From NCBI GenBank assembly GCA_947451115.1, contig CANFXV010000006.1:1-64000 (forward strand): a stretch of DNA of 64,000 bases. Direction: 5' to 3'. A program made the translations under genes and the position numbers. Positions within the stretch are counted from its first letter, which is position 1; every line of letters starts with the position of its first letter. Positions 56,423 through 64,000 of this stretch are shown one piece after another. A model generated the notes under the pieces. That model saw only the letters and a program-made list of their open reading frames with translations. It was not told where the DNA came from and searched no databases. The stretch comes from Bacteroidota bacterium. Lineage in GTDB: Bacteria; Bacteroidota; Bacteroidia; Chitinophagales; Chitinophagaceae.

Positions 56423-59400
56423 ATGAAGAAATTTCTATTTTCCCTACTTACGATAAGTGTATTTTCTACAGCTGTATATGGCCAAAAATCTGACCCGATA
56501 AAAGCAGGGTTTTTAAATCCTCCAAAAACGGCTAAGCCAAGAGTTTGGTGGCATTGGATGAATGGAAATATCACTAAAGATGGGATAAAAAAAGATTTAT
56601 TGTGGATGCAAAAATCGGGCATTGGTGGATTTCAAAATTTTGATGCGGCCATGATGACGCCTCAAATTGTAAAGCAAAGATTGGTGTACATGACCCCAGC
56701 ATGGAAAGACGCTTTTAAGTATACCACTAAATTAGCAGACTCTTTAAAATTAGAAATGGCCATTGCTGGCTCTCCCGGATGGAGTGAAACAGGTGGCCCT
56801 TGGGTAAAGCCAGCAGACGGAATGAAAAAACCTGTGTGGACAGAACTTAGGGTCAGAGGCGGACAAGAAAATATAGTCATCGCAAAACCCAATGATATTA
56901 CAGGCCCTTTTCAGAGTATTCCCAAACAAGCCGATTTTGGCGCTGAAGTGAATCCAACGGATTTGCCTCATTTTTACAAAGACATTGCAGTGATTGCTTT
57001 TAAAGTACCAAATGCTGATAAATCTTTAGCAGAACTTGGTGCAACCATTAGTGCTAGTGGAGGAAATTTTACTTTAGCAGCATTAATAGATGGAGATTTA
57101 AGCAAAGGCATTTTATTGCCAAGAGATGATGTTAAAGGATTTGCATGGATTCAATTTGAATTTCCACAACCCACTACCATCAAGGCCATCACCATGGTGG
57201 GCGGAGGCAATCCCGGTGTATTTGGCCAAGGAGCAGATCCAGCCGATGCAAGAGCTTTAGAAATAAGTGATGATGGAATAAATTATCAATTCATCACGAC
57301 AATTTTTATTGGATCTACTTTACAAAACACTCTTTCCATTCCTGCCACTACTGCAAAATATTTTAGAATAAAAATTAAGAACCCACCGCCAAGTACGGGG
57401 GGTCTAGCTGCCTTACTTGGTGCCCCATCTGCACCAGTGATTCCTCCTGGGGTGATGATTCAAGAAATAAATTTATATCCAGCAGATCGACTTCACATGT
57501 TTGAAGAAAAAGCAGCCTTCACGCCTGTGATGGATTTAGAAGCTAAAAGAACCTGGATAGCAAATGATGTGATTGAGGCCAAGGACATTATTGATTTAAC
57601 AACCAAGATGGATGCCAATGGAAAATTAAATTGGAAAGTGCCTGCGGGGGATTGGAAAATTATGCGCTTTGGGTATTCCTTAATGGGCATTGAAAATCAT
57701 CCAGCCTCTCCAGAAGCCACAGGTTTGGAAGTAGACAAAATGAATCCAGCAGCCATCAATAGATATTTTACCAATTACTTAAATCAATACAAGTCTGCGA
57801 CGGGTGGTTTAATGGGGGCTAAAGGAGGCTTGCAATTTATGGTCACAGACAGTTGGGAGGCAGGGGCGCAAAACTGGACCGCCAATTTGCCTGAAGAATT
57901 TTTAAAAAGAAGAGGCTATAGTTTGATTCCATGGTTGCCTGCTTTAACAGGTCATATTATTAAATCAGCCACAGCAACAGAAGCATTTTTATTTGACTTT
58001 AGAAAAACCATTGGAGATTTAACCGTGGCTTATCATTATGATGGATTAACCAATATACTTGCACGCTATGGTATGAAAAGATATTCTGAATCGCATGAAG
58101 ATGAAAGAAGAATTATTGCCGATGGGATGGAAGTAAAAAGAACAGCAGCCATTCCTATGTCAGCCATGTGGACACCGAATCCATTCATTAATGGCAACGA
58201 TCAACACAAGTATACCGCAGACATTCGTGAGTCTGCTTCTGTGGCACATATCTACGGGCAAAATATTGTAGCGGCAGAATCATTCACTGCACTGGGATTG
58301 CCTGCAGCGGCTTGGTCTTATGCGCCAGAAAATTTAAAATCCACGGCCGACTTAGAATTGGCCAATGGATTGAATCGTTTTGTGATTCATTGTTCAACGC
58401 ATCAACCATTAGATGATAAAATTCCTGGTTTGGGCTTGGGCCCCTTTGGTCAATGGTTCAATAGACATGAAACCTGGGCCAACCATGCCGATGTATGGAT
58501 TAATTATTTGGCTAGATCATCCTATTTATTACAGCAAGGAAAATTTGTGGCAGATGTAGCAGTATTTTATGGAGAGGACAATAACATTACTTCTTTGTAT
58601 CGTTTTCGTTCACCCTCCATTCCAACAGGCTACAACTATGATTTTGTAAACTCGGATATTTTATTGCATGAGTTGACTTACGTGAACGGCTATTTTACGA
58701 CCAAAACAGGCATGAAGTACAAGGTGCTCTTCTTAGATTCCAATGCCAAGCAAATGTCTATAGATGTTTTAAAGAAAATAAAATCATTCGTAGATGCAGG
58801 GGCCATCGTTACCGGAATTAAACCAGAAAGGCCAACAGGCTTAAAAGACAACAATGCTTTATTTTATCAATTGGTAAATAAAATATGGTCGCCTGCGCAT
58901 CAAAATATTAGCACCGGCAAGACGGTACAGGAAGTGTTAACGCAGGCTGGTGTTAGCAGTGATTTTTCTTTCAATGATCCGAATGCCAAAATAATGTATG
59001 TGCATCGTAAATTAAAAGACAAAGATATCTATTGGGTGAACAACAGAAAAAATGAAGCACAAAAATTAGATATAGTATTTAGAGTTATCGGGAAAGAAGT
59101 GGAGCTATGGCATCCTGAAACCGGAAAAATTGAAAAAGCAAATTATGCCTTCGTAGGTAACAAAACCAAGGTGACGATAGATTTTACACCTAATGATGCG
59201 GTCTTTGTTGTCTTTGGTAAAAAAACAACACAAACCACTTATACAAAGCCCATTGAATTGGAGAACAGATTGATTAGATTAGCAGGAGGTTGGGAAGTGA
59301 ATTTTCAAAAAGATAGAGGGGCTCCTGAAAGCATTACCATGGATGAACTAAAATCGCTCACTGAAAATGAAAATACTGGCGTGAAGTATTTTTCTGGAAC

Positions 59401-59755
59401 AGCTACCTATACGCAGTATTTTGATGTACCACAGCATTGGTTAAACAATTACAAAGGCTTTACTCTAGACTTAGGCATTGTAAAAGAAATGGCAGAAGTC
59501 ATCATCAATGGACAATCTATTGGGGTGGCTTGGAAAACGCCTTATCAACTTGAAATAAGCAATGCATTAAGAGCAGGTAGTAATAAAATAGAAATTAAAG
59601 TGACCAATTTATGGGTAAATAGAATCATTGGTGATTTGCAAGTGGGAGAAAAAAATAAAATCACTTATACCACCATGCCTTTTTATCAAGCCAATTCTAC
59701 CTTGTTGCCATCGGGTTTGATCGGGCCTGTCATTTTAAATGCGGTAAAAAAATAA
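56423..59755 (+). CDS. GH106-type alpha-L-rhamnosidase, exported
   Basis: Exported glycosidase of 1110 aa that releases terminal alpha-L-rhamnose from plant or microbial polysaccharides. A signal peptide (FLFSLLTISVFSTAVYGQ) precedes the GH106 hallmark 'PRVWWHWMNGNITKDGIKKD' and 'GIGGFQNFDAAMM' (about residues 38-80). A discoidin-like insert lies around residues 205-355. Catalytic-domain signatures continue ('DSWEAGAQNWT', 'YSESHEDERRI', 'AAESFTALG'). A C-terminal galactose-binding-like sandwich ends 'SGLIGPVILNAVKK'. There is no T9SS sorting domain, so it is probably periplasmic. It is the first gene of the rhamnose operon, four bases before rhaT, which supports rhamnose as the product. Confidence 0.9.
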   Translation: MKKFLFSLLTISVFSTAVYGQKSDPIKAGFLNPPKTAKPRVWWHWMNGNITKDGIKKDLLWMQKSGIGGFQNFDAAMMTPQIVKQRLVYMTPAWKDAFKYTTKLADSLKLEMAIAGSPGWSETGGPWVKPADGMKKPVWTELRVRGGQENIVIAKPNDITGPFQSIPKQADFGAEVNPTDLPHFYKDIAVIAFKVPNADKSLAELGATISASGGNFTLAALIDGDLSKGILLPRDDVKGFAWIQFEFPQPTTIKAITMVGGGNPGVFGQGADPADARALEISDDGINYQFITTIFIGSTLQNTLSIPATTAKYFRIKIKNPPPSTGGLAALLGAPSAPVIPPGVMIQEINLYPADRLHMFEEKAAFTPVMDLEAKRTWIANDVIEAKDIIDLTTKMDANGKLNWKVPAGDWKIMRFGYSLMGIENHPASPEATGLEVDKMNPAAINRYFTNYLNQYKSATGGLMGAKGGLQFMVTDSWEAGAQNWTANLPEEFLKRRGYSLIPWLPALTGHIIKSATATEAFLFDFRKTIGDLTVAYHYDGLTNILARYGMKRYSESHEDERRIIADGMEVKRTAAIPMSAMWTPNPFINGNDQHKYTADIRESASVAHIYGQNIVAAESFTALGLPAAAWSYAPENLKSTADLELANGLNRFVIHCSTHQPLDDKIPGLGLGPFGQWFNRHETWANHADVWINYLARSSYLLQQGKFVADVAVFYGEDNNITSLYRFRSPSIPTGYNYDFVNSDILLHELTYVNGYFTTKTGMKYKVLFLDSNAKQMSIDVLKKIKSFVDAGAIVTGIKPERPTGLKDNNALFYQLVNKIWSPAHQNISTGKTVQEVLTQAGVSSDFSFNDPNAKIMYVHRKLKDKDIYWVNNRKNEAQKLDIVFRVIGKEVELWHPETGKIEKANYAFVGNKTKVTIDFTPNDAVFVVFGKKTTQTTYTKPIELENRLIRLAGGWEVNFQKDRGAPESITMDELKSLTENENTGVKYFSGTATYTQYFDVPQHWLNNYKGFTLDLGIVKEMAEVIINGQSIGVAWKTPYQLEISNALRAGSNKIEIKVTNLWVNRIIGDLQVGEKNKITYTTMPFYQANSTLLPSGLIGPVILNAVKK

Positions 59756-59759
59756 ATTT

Positions 59760-60839
59760 ATGAATGCATTATTAGGCGTTATTTTTCATTTTGTAGGAGG
59801 TTTTGCCTCGGGCAGTTTTTACATGCCCTATAAAAAAGTAAAAGGATGGAACTGGGAAAGTTTCTGGATCATAGGGGGTTTATTTTCTTGGTTAATTGTT
59901 CCGCCACTTGCTGCCTATTTAACCATCCCCGGTTTTGTAGAAATTATTAAAAGCACCGGTGGCGCGGTAATTGGAGTTACTTATTTCTTTGGTGTATTAT
60001 GGGGTATTGGTGGTTTAACCTATGGTTTAGGGGTACGATATTTAGGGGTTTCATTGGGCAGCAGTATTATCTTGGGTTTATGTATGGTATTTGGTGCCAT
60101 CATACCTGCTATCTATTATGACTTTCATCCAGTAATTGGTAAAGATACTTTTAGTGGGATGCTGCATTCAAGTTGGGGCATCACCGTATTGATTGGCTTA
60201 TTAATTTGCATTGTTGGAATAATCGTAAGTGGTAAAGCAGGGGTATTAAAAGAACGAGAATTAACTAAGGAAGCAAACAGCGCTTCTACTACAGAATATA
60301 AATTTGCTTTAGGAATGTTGGTGTCTATAGTATCAGGGGTACTAAGTGCTTGTTTTAATTTTGGATTAGAAGCAGGTCAGGTAATGGGCGCAGTGGCCAA
60401 TGATGCATGGAAATTGGCCAATCCAGGACAAGGTGAATTCTTGTACCGCAACAATGTTATTTATGTAGTCTTGTTATGGGGAGGCTTAACCACTAATTTT
60501 ATTTGGTGTATGATTTTAAATGCACGCAATAAAACTTTTGGAGATTATACCAATAAGCAAACTCCTTTATTAAAAAATTATATTTTTTCTGCATTAGCGG
60601 GCACTACTTGGTTTTTACAATTCTTTTTTTATGGCATGGGCGAAAGTAAATTAGGTAATGGGCCAAGTTCTTGGATATTGCATATGGCCTTTATTATTTT
60701 AGTGGCCAATATGTGGGGCTTGGTCTTGAAAGAGTGGAAGGGGGTGAGTAAAAAAACAAATACCACCATTATTGCTGGTATTGTCATTATAATTATTTCG
60801 GTATTGGTGGTGGGTTATGGCAATAACAATCATCATTAA
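59760..60839 (+). CDS. rhaT: L-rhamnose/H+ symporter RhaT
   Basis: Inner-membrane transporter of 359 aa with about ten hydrophobic helices, which imports L-rhamnose with a proton. It matches the RhaT family from the N terminus ('HFVGGFASGSFYMPYKKVKG') through 'GLTYGLGVRYLGVSLGSSI' and 'GPSSWILHMAFIILVANMWG'. It starts 4 bp after the rhamnosidase and 23 bp before the aldolase/dehydrogenase, so it links extracytoplasmic rhamnose release with cytoplasmic catabolism. Confidence 0.95.
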   Translation: MNALLGVIFHFVGGFASGSFYMPYKKVKGWNWESFWIIGGLFSWLIVPPLAAYLTIPGFVEIIKSTGGAVIGVTYFFGVLWGIGGLTYGLGVRYLGVSLGSSIILGLCMVFGAIIPAIYYDFHPVIGKDTFSGMLHSSWGITVLIGLLICIVGIIVSGKAGVLKERELTKEANSASTTEYKFALGMLVSIVSGVLSACFNFGLEAGQVMGAVANDAWKLANPGQGEFLYRNNVIYVVLLWGGLTTNFIWCMILNARNKTFGDYTNKQTPLLKNYIFSALAGTTWFLQFFFYGMGESKLGNGPSSWILHMAFIILVANMWGLVLKEWKGVSKKTNTTIIAGIVIIIISVLVVGYGNNNHH

Positions 60840-60862
60840 TATAAATCAAAACAATCGTTGGA

Positions 60863-62974
60863 ATGGAAAAGAAATTTAAGCAGGTGAGTTATTTATGGGA
60901 CGATAAAAAAGCGGAAACGTTAAAGGGAGATGAAGTAGCCTTACTCGTCTACCGCTCCAATTTATTAGGAGCCGATTTGCGTTTAACCAATTATGGTGGT
61001 GGCAATACTTCTTGTAAGGCCATGGCCAAGGATCCTTTGACGGGAAATGAGGTAGAAGTAATGTGGGTGAAAGGAAGTGGAGGAGATTTAGGCACGATGC
61101 AAAAAAATGGTTTAGCTGCTTTGTATGTAGATAGATTACGTAGTTTAAAAAATAGATACCGCGGTTTGGCACATGAAGATGAAATGGTAGAATTATTCAA
61201 TCATTGCATTTATGATTTAGCCTCTAAAGCGCCAAGTATTGATACTGCCTTACATGGATTTTTGCCTTTCAAACATATAGATCATTTGCATCCCGATGCA
61301 GCAATTGCTATTGCTGCTGCAAAGGATGGAGAAAAAATTACCAAGGAATTGTTTGGTGGAAAAATAGGTTGGGTGCCTTGGCAAAAGCCAGGCTTTGATT
61401 TAGGCTTACAATTGAAAGAATGTTTGGATAAAAATCCCGGCATCATTGGTATTATGTTGGGTTCACATGGTTTATTTACTTGGGGAGATACGGCTTATGA
61501 AAGTTATGTGAACACTTTAGAAGTAATTGAAAAATGTGCAGCATATATAAATGCAAGTATTGCCAAAAAACCAACGGTATTTGCTGGAGAAAAAATTAAA
61601 TCTGCATCGCCTGAACAGAGATTAAATCAAGCGGCAGCCTTAGCACCTATCTTAAGGGGTTTTTGTAGTTCGGCTACCAAAATGATTGGACATTTTACCG
61701 ACGATGAACGTGTATTGGAATTTATCAATTCAAATGATTTAGATAGATTAGCGCCTTTGGGTACCAGTTGTCCTGACCATTTTTTAAGAACTAAAATTTC
61801 TCCATTGGTATTAAATTTAAATGCTATGGAAGATTTGTCAGAGGTGAAATCGGTGAAAGAAAAACTAGCCCCTTTATTTGAAGCCTACAGAAAAATGTAT
61901 GGCGAATATTATACTAGTTGTAAGCATGCCAACAGCCCAGCGATGCGTGATGCCAATCCGGTAATTATTTTATATCCAGGCATTGGTTTATTTAGTTTTG
62001 CCAAAGACAAACAAACGGCAAGAGTTGCTTCTGAGTTTTATATCAATGCAATTAATGTAATGAAAGGGGCAGACGCCATTTCAAGCTATACCTCTTTGCC
62101 TCGACAAGAAGCCTTTAATATTGAATACTGGTTATTGGAAGAAGCCAAATTGCAGAGAATGCCTAAACCTAAAGCATTGAGCGGTCGCATTGCATTAGTA
62201 ACCGGAAGTGGCGGTGGAATAGGTAAGGCCATTGCAAAGAAATTTGCAAGCGAAGGGGCCTGTGTGGTATTATCGGACAATCATGCAGAAAGATTGCAAG
62301 AAGCCAAAGAAGAATTTATAGGCTTGTTTGGAAAAGATATGGTTTCTGCTTGTTTGTTGGATGTGACCAAGGCTACTACTATACAAGCAACTGCCAAGCA
62401 AGCAGCCTTAAGTTTTGGTGGCTTGGATTTGATTGTAAATAATGCTGGTTTATCAATCTCAAAAACCATTGAAGACCATACCGAAGCCGATTGGGATTTA
62501 TTATACGATGTACTAGTGAAAGGTCAAATGCTAGTAACGCAAGCTGCAGTAGGTATAATGAGAAAACAAAATATGGGTGGAGATGTTTTAAATATTGTAA
62601 GTAAGAATGCCTTAGTGAGTGGGCCAAACAATGCAGGCTATGGATCGGCAAAAGCAGCACAACTTCATTTAAGTCGTTTAAATGCAGCAGAATTAGGCAA
62701 GGATAAAATTAGAGTAAATGTGATTAACCCCGATGCGGTGATTGCAGGTTCTAATATATGGAGTGGAGGTTGGGCCGAAGGTCGTGCAAAAGCCTATGGC
62801 ATTAAAGTGGAAGAGCTACCTGCTTATTATGCAGGCAGAACTTTATTGAATGAAATTATTTTACCAGAAGATATTGCCAATGCTTGTTTTGCTTATGTGG
62901 GGGGCTTATTGAATAAATCTACAGGCAATGCGATGAATGTTGATGGAGGTATTGCCGCCTCATTTGTAAGATAG
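60863..62974 (+). CDS. rhaD: Bifunctional rhamnulose-1-phosphate aldolase / short-chain dehydrogenase
   Basis: Fused cytoplasmic enzyme of 703 aa. The N-terminal class II aldolase domain (about residues 20-400) carries likely zinc ligands in 'HIDHLHPDA' and 'GSHGLFTWG', and should split L-rhamnulose-1-phosphate into dihydroxyacetone phosphate and L-lactaldehyde. The C-terminal SDR domain (about 440-703) has the nucleotide motif TGSGGGIG, the NNAG motif and the catalytic YGSAK, and should oxidise or reduce the lactaldehyde. This fusion is the usual form in Bacteroidota and Bacillus rhamnose operons. It lies 12 bp before rhaM. The direction and cofactor of the SDR half cannot be read from sequence alone. 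Confidence 0.93.
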   Translation: MEKKFKQVSYLWDDKKAETLKGDEVALLVYRSNLLGADLRLTNYGGGNTSCKAMAKDPLTGNEVEVMWVKGSGGDLGTMQKNGLAALYVDRLRSLKNRYRGLAHEDEMVELFNHCIYDLASKAPSIDTALHGFLPFKHIDHLHPDAAIAIAAAKDGEKITKELFGGKIGWVPWQKPGFDLGLQLKECLDKNPGIIGIMLGSHGLFTWGDTAYESYVNTLEVIEKCAAYINASIAKKPTVFAGEKIKSASPEQRLNQAAALAPILRGFCSSATKMIGHFTDDERVLEFINSNDLDRLAPLGTSCPDHFLRTKISPLVLNLNAMEDLSEVKSVKEKLAPLFEAYRKMYGEYYTSCKHANSPAMRDANPVIILYPGIGLFSFAKDKQTARVASEFYINAINVMKGADAISSYTSLPRQEAFNIEYWLLEEAKLQRMPKPKALSGRIALVTGSGGGIGKAIAKKFASEGACVVLSDNHAERLQEAKEEFIGLFGKDMVSACLLDVTKATTIQATAKQAALSFGGLDLIVNNAGLSISKTIEDHTEADWDLLYDVLVKGQMLVTQAAVGIMRKQNMGGDVLNIVSKNALVSGPNNAGYGSAKAAQLHLSRLNAAELGKDKIRVNVINPDAVIAGSNIWSGGWAEGRAKAYGIKVEELPAYYAGRTLLNEIILPEDIANACFAYVGGLLNKSTGNAMNVDGGIAASFVR

Positions 62975-62986
62975 AAATTTAAAAAG

Positions 62987-63301
62987 ATGAAACAGATAGC
63001 ATTTGAAATGAAATTAATAGCAGGCAATGAAGCCGAATACAAAAAGCGTCATGATGCTATTTGGCCTGAACTAGCTACTTTATTAAAAACAACAGGCATT
63101 AGCGAGTATGCTATTTATTTAAATGAAGCAACGGGTGCTTTATTTGGCGTAATGAAAGTGCAAGATGAAATGGCCTTAGACGCTTTGCCAAAACAACCCA
63201 TTATGCAAAAATGGTGGGCTTATATGAAGGATATTATGTTAACCCATTCGAATGATTCACCTATTTCTATTCCCTTAACCCATGTATTTTATTTGCCCTA
63301 G
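62987..63301 (+). CDS. rhaM: L-rhamnose mutarotase RhaM
   Basis: Cytoplasmic enzyme of 104 aa that interconverts the alpha and beta anomers of L-rhamnose. It is full length for the family. His22 in 'YKKRHDAIWPEL' corresponds to the catalytic His of RhaM, and 'KWWAYMKDIM' is the conserved aromatic block. It sits between the aldolase fusion and rhaI. Confidence 0.94.
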   Translation: MKQIAFEMKLIAGNEAEYKKRHDAIWPELATLLKTTGISEYAIYLNEATGALFGVMKVQDEMALDALPKQPIMQKWWAYMKDIMLTHSNDSPISIPLTHVFYLP

Positions 63302-63333
63302 TATACGCTTTCGTAAAAGTTAAATTAACCAAA

Positions 63334-64000
63334 ATGAGAATTGACAAAAAACAAATAGACCAGCATAATTCTGATGTACAAAAAACGCATCAAAAAAGGT
63401 TTGATTTTGCAAAGTCTGAAATTCCTCATGCAGAAGCCATTATTCAAAAACTAATGGATTTTAATGTGGCCATACCTAGTTGGGCATTGGGTACAGGGGG
63501 TACGCGATTTGCTCGATTCTCGGGGGCAGGGGAGCCAGGCAACTTAGAACAAAAAATGGAAGACATAGGTTTATTGCATGCCTTAAATAATTCAAGTGGG
63601 GCCATCTCCTTGCATATTCCTTGGGATATCCCCTCAGATTATGCGGCCATTAAACAATTAGCCACCGATTTGAATTTGAAATTTGATGCCATGAACTCCA
63701 ATACTTTTCAGGATCAAAAAGACCAGGCATTGAGTTATAAGTTTGGATCCCTACAAAACACCAACAAAGCCATTCGAAGGCAAGCCATTGAACATAATAT
63801 AGAAGTCATTAAACATGGTATTGAACTTGGTTCTAAAGCATTGACCGTTTGGTTAAGTGATGGAAGTTGTTTTCCTGGACAATTAAATTTTAGAAAGGCC
63901 TTTCAAAATACTTTAGAAGGTTTACATGAAATATATGCAGCCCTTCCTTCGGATTGGAAAGTATTTGTGGAATATAAAGCTTTTGAACCTAATTTTTATT
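63334..64000 (+). CDS. rhaI: L-rhamnose isomerase, RhaI type, cut by the window end
   Basis: The ORF track misses this gene because it runs off the window. From ATG at 63334 an open frame of 222 complete codons reads 'MRIDKKQIDQHNSDVQKTH', 'FNVAIPSWALGTGGTRFARF', 'ISLHIPWDIP' and 'ALTVWLSDGSCFPGQ', which I recognise as the xylose-isomerase-like L-rhamnose isomerase (RhaI, Pseudomonas type) and not RhaA. It converts L-rhamnose to L-rhamnulose using divalent metal. It lies 32 bp after rhaM. A kinase is expected downstream but is not in the window. Confidence 0.9.
   Translation, partial: MRIDKKQIDQHNSDVQKTHQKRFDFAKSEIPHAEAIIQKLMDFNVAIPSWALGTGGTRFARFSGAGEPGNLEQKMEDIGLLHALNNSSGAISLHIPWDIPSDYAAIKQLATDLNLKFDAMNSNTFQDQKDQALSYKFGSLQNTNKAIRRQAIEHNIEVIKHGIELGSKALTVWLSDGSCFPGQLNFRKAFQNTLEGLHEIYAALPSDWKVFVEYKAFEPNFY

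Overview
The window is AT-rich DNA from a member of the Bacteroidota. Evidence includes GldL/GldM-type motor proteins, a type IX secretion (T9SS) C-terminal sorting domain, a DUF3667-type membrane protein, membrane-anchored AraC regulators, and a GH106 rhamnosidase beside a rhamnose operon with a fused aldolase/dehydrogenase. Shine-Dalgarno sites are scarce. A Chitinophagaceae-like lineage is my guess and is not proven by the sequence. All real genes are on the + strand.

Region 1 (1-250) holds the 3' part of a group I intron, the 3' exon of a tRNA-Leu(UAA) and a terminator. Region 2 (291-2118) holds a DUF3667-type zinc-ribbon membrane protein and MazG. Region 3 (2348-7889) is a tight four-gene operon: a divergent GldL-like protein with a very long cytoplasmic tail, a divergent GldM-like protein, a beta-helix protein ending in an apparent outer-membrane barrel, and a small lipoprotein. 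Region 4 (7961-9724) has a multi-TM AraC-type regulator and a second, smaller AraC-like protein.

Region 5 (9721-56339) is a near-continuous run of exported repeat proteins: a mini T9SS cargo (163 aa), a 1778-aa fibre-like protein, a 3462-aa protein built from phage-tail-fibre-like repeats, and a single uninterrupted 10,123-codon ORF. The giant ORF is made of autotransporter-type beta-strand repeats, haemagglutinin-like stretches, three LamG-like domains about 6.3 kb apart, and a terminal FN3-like domain. None of the three large proteins ends in a recognisable T9SS sorting domain. Region 6 (56423-64000) is an L-rhamnose release and catabolism operon: GH106 alpha-L-rhamnosidase, RhaT, fused rhamnulose-1-P aldolase/dehydrogenase, RhaM, and RhaI (cut by the window end).

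The most interesting candidate system is regions 3-5 read together. A GldL/M-like proton-motor pair lacking GldK/GldN neighbours sits beside an outer-membrane barrel/beta-helix protein, its own regulators, and a set of giant exported fibres. I infer a dedicated energised export, display or surface-movement apparatus. The functional link rests on gene order and family knowledge only.
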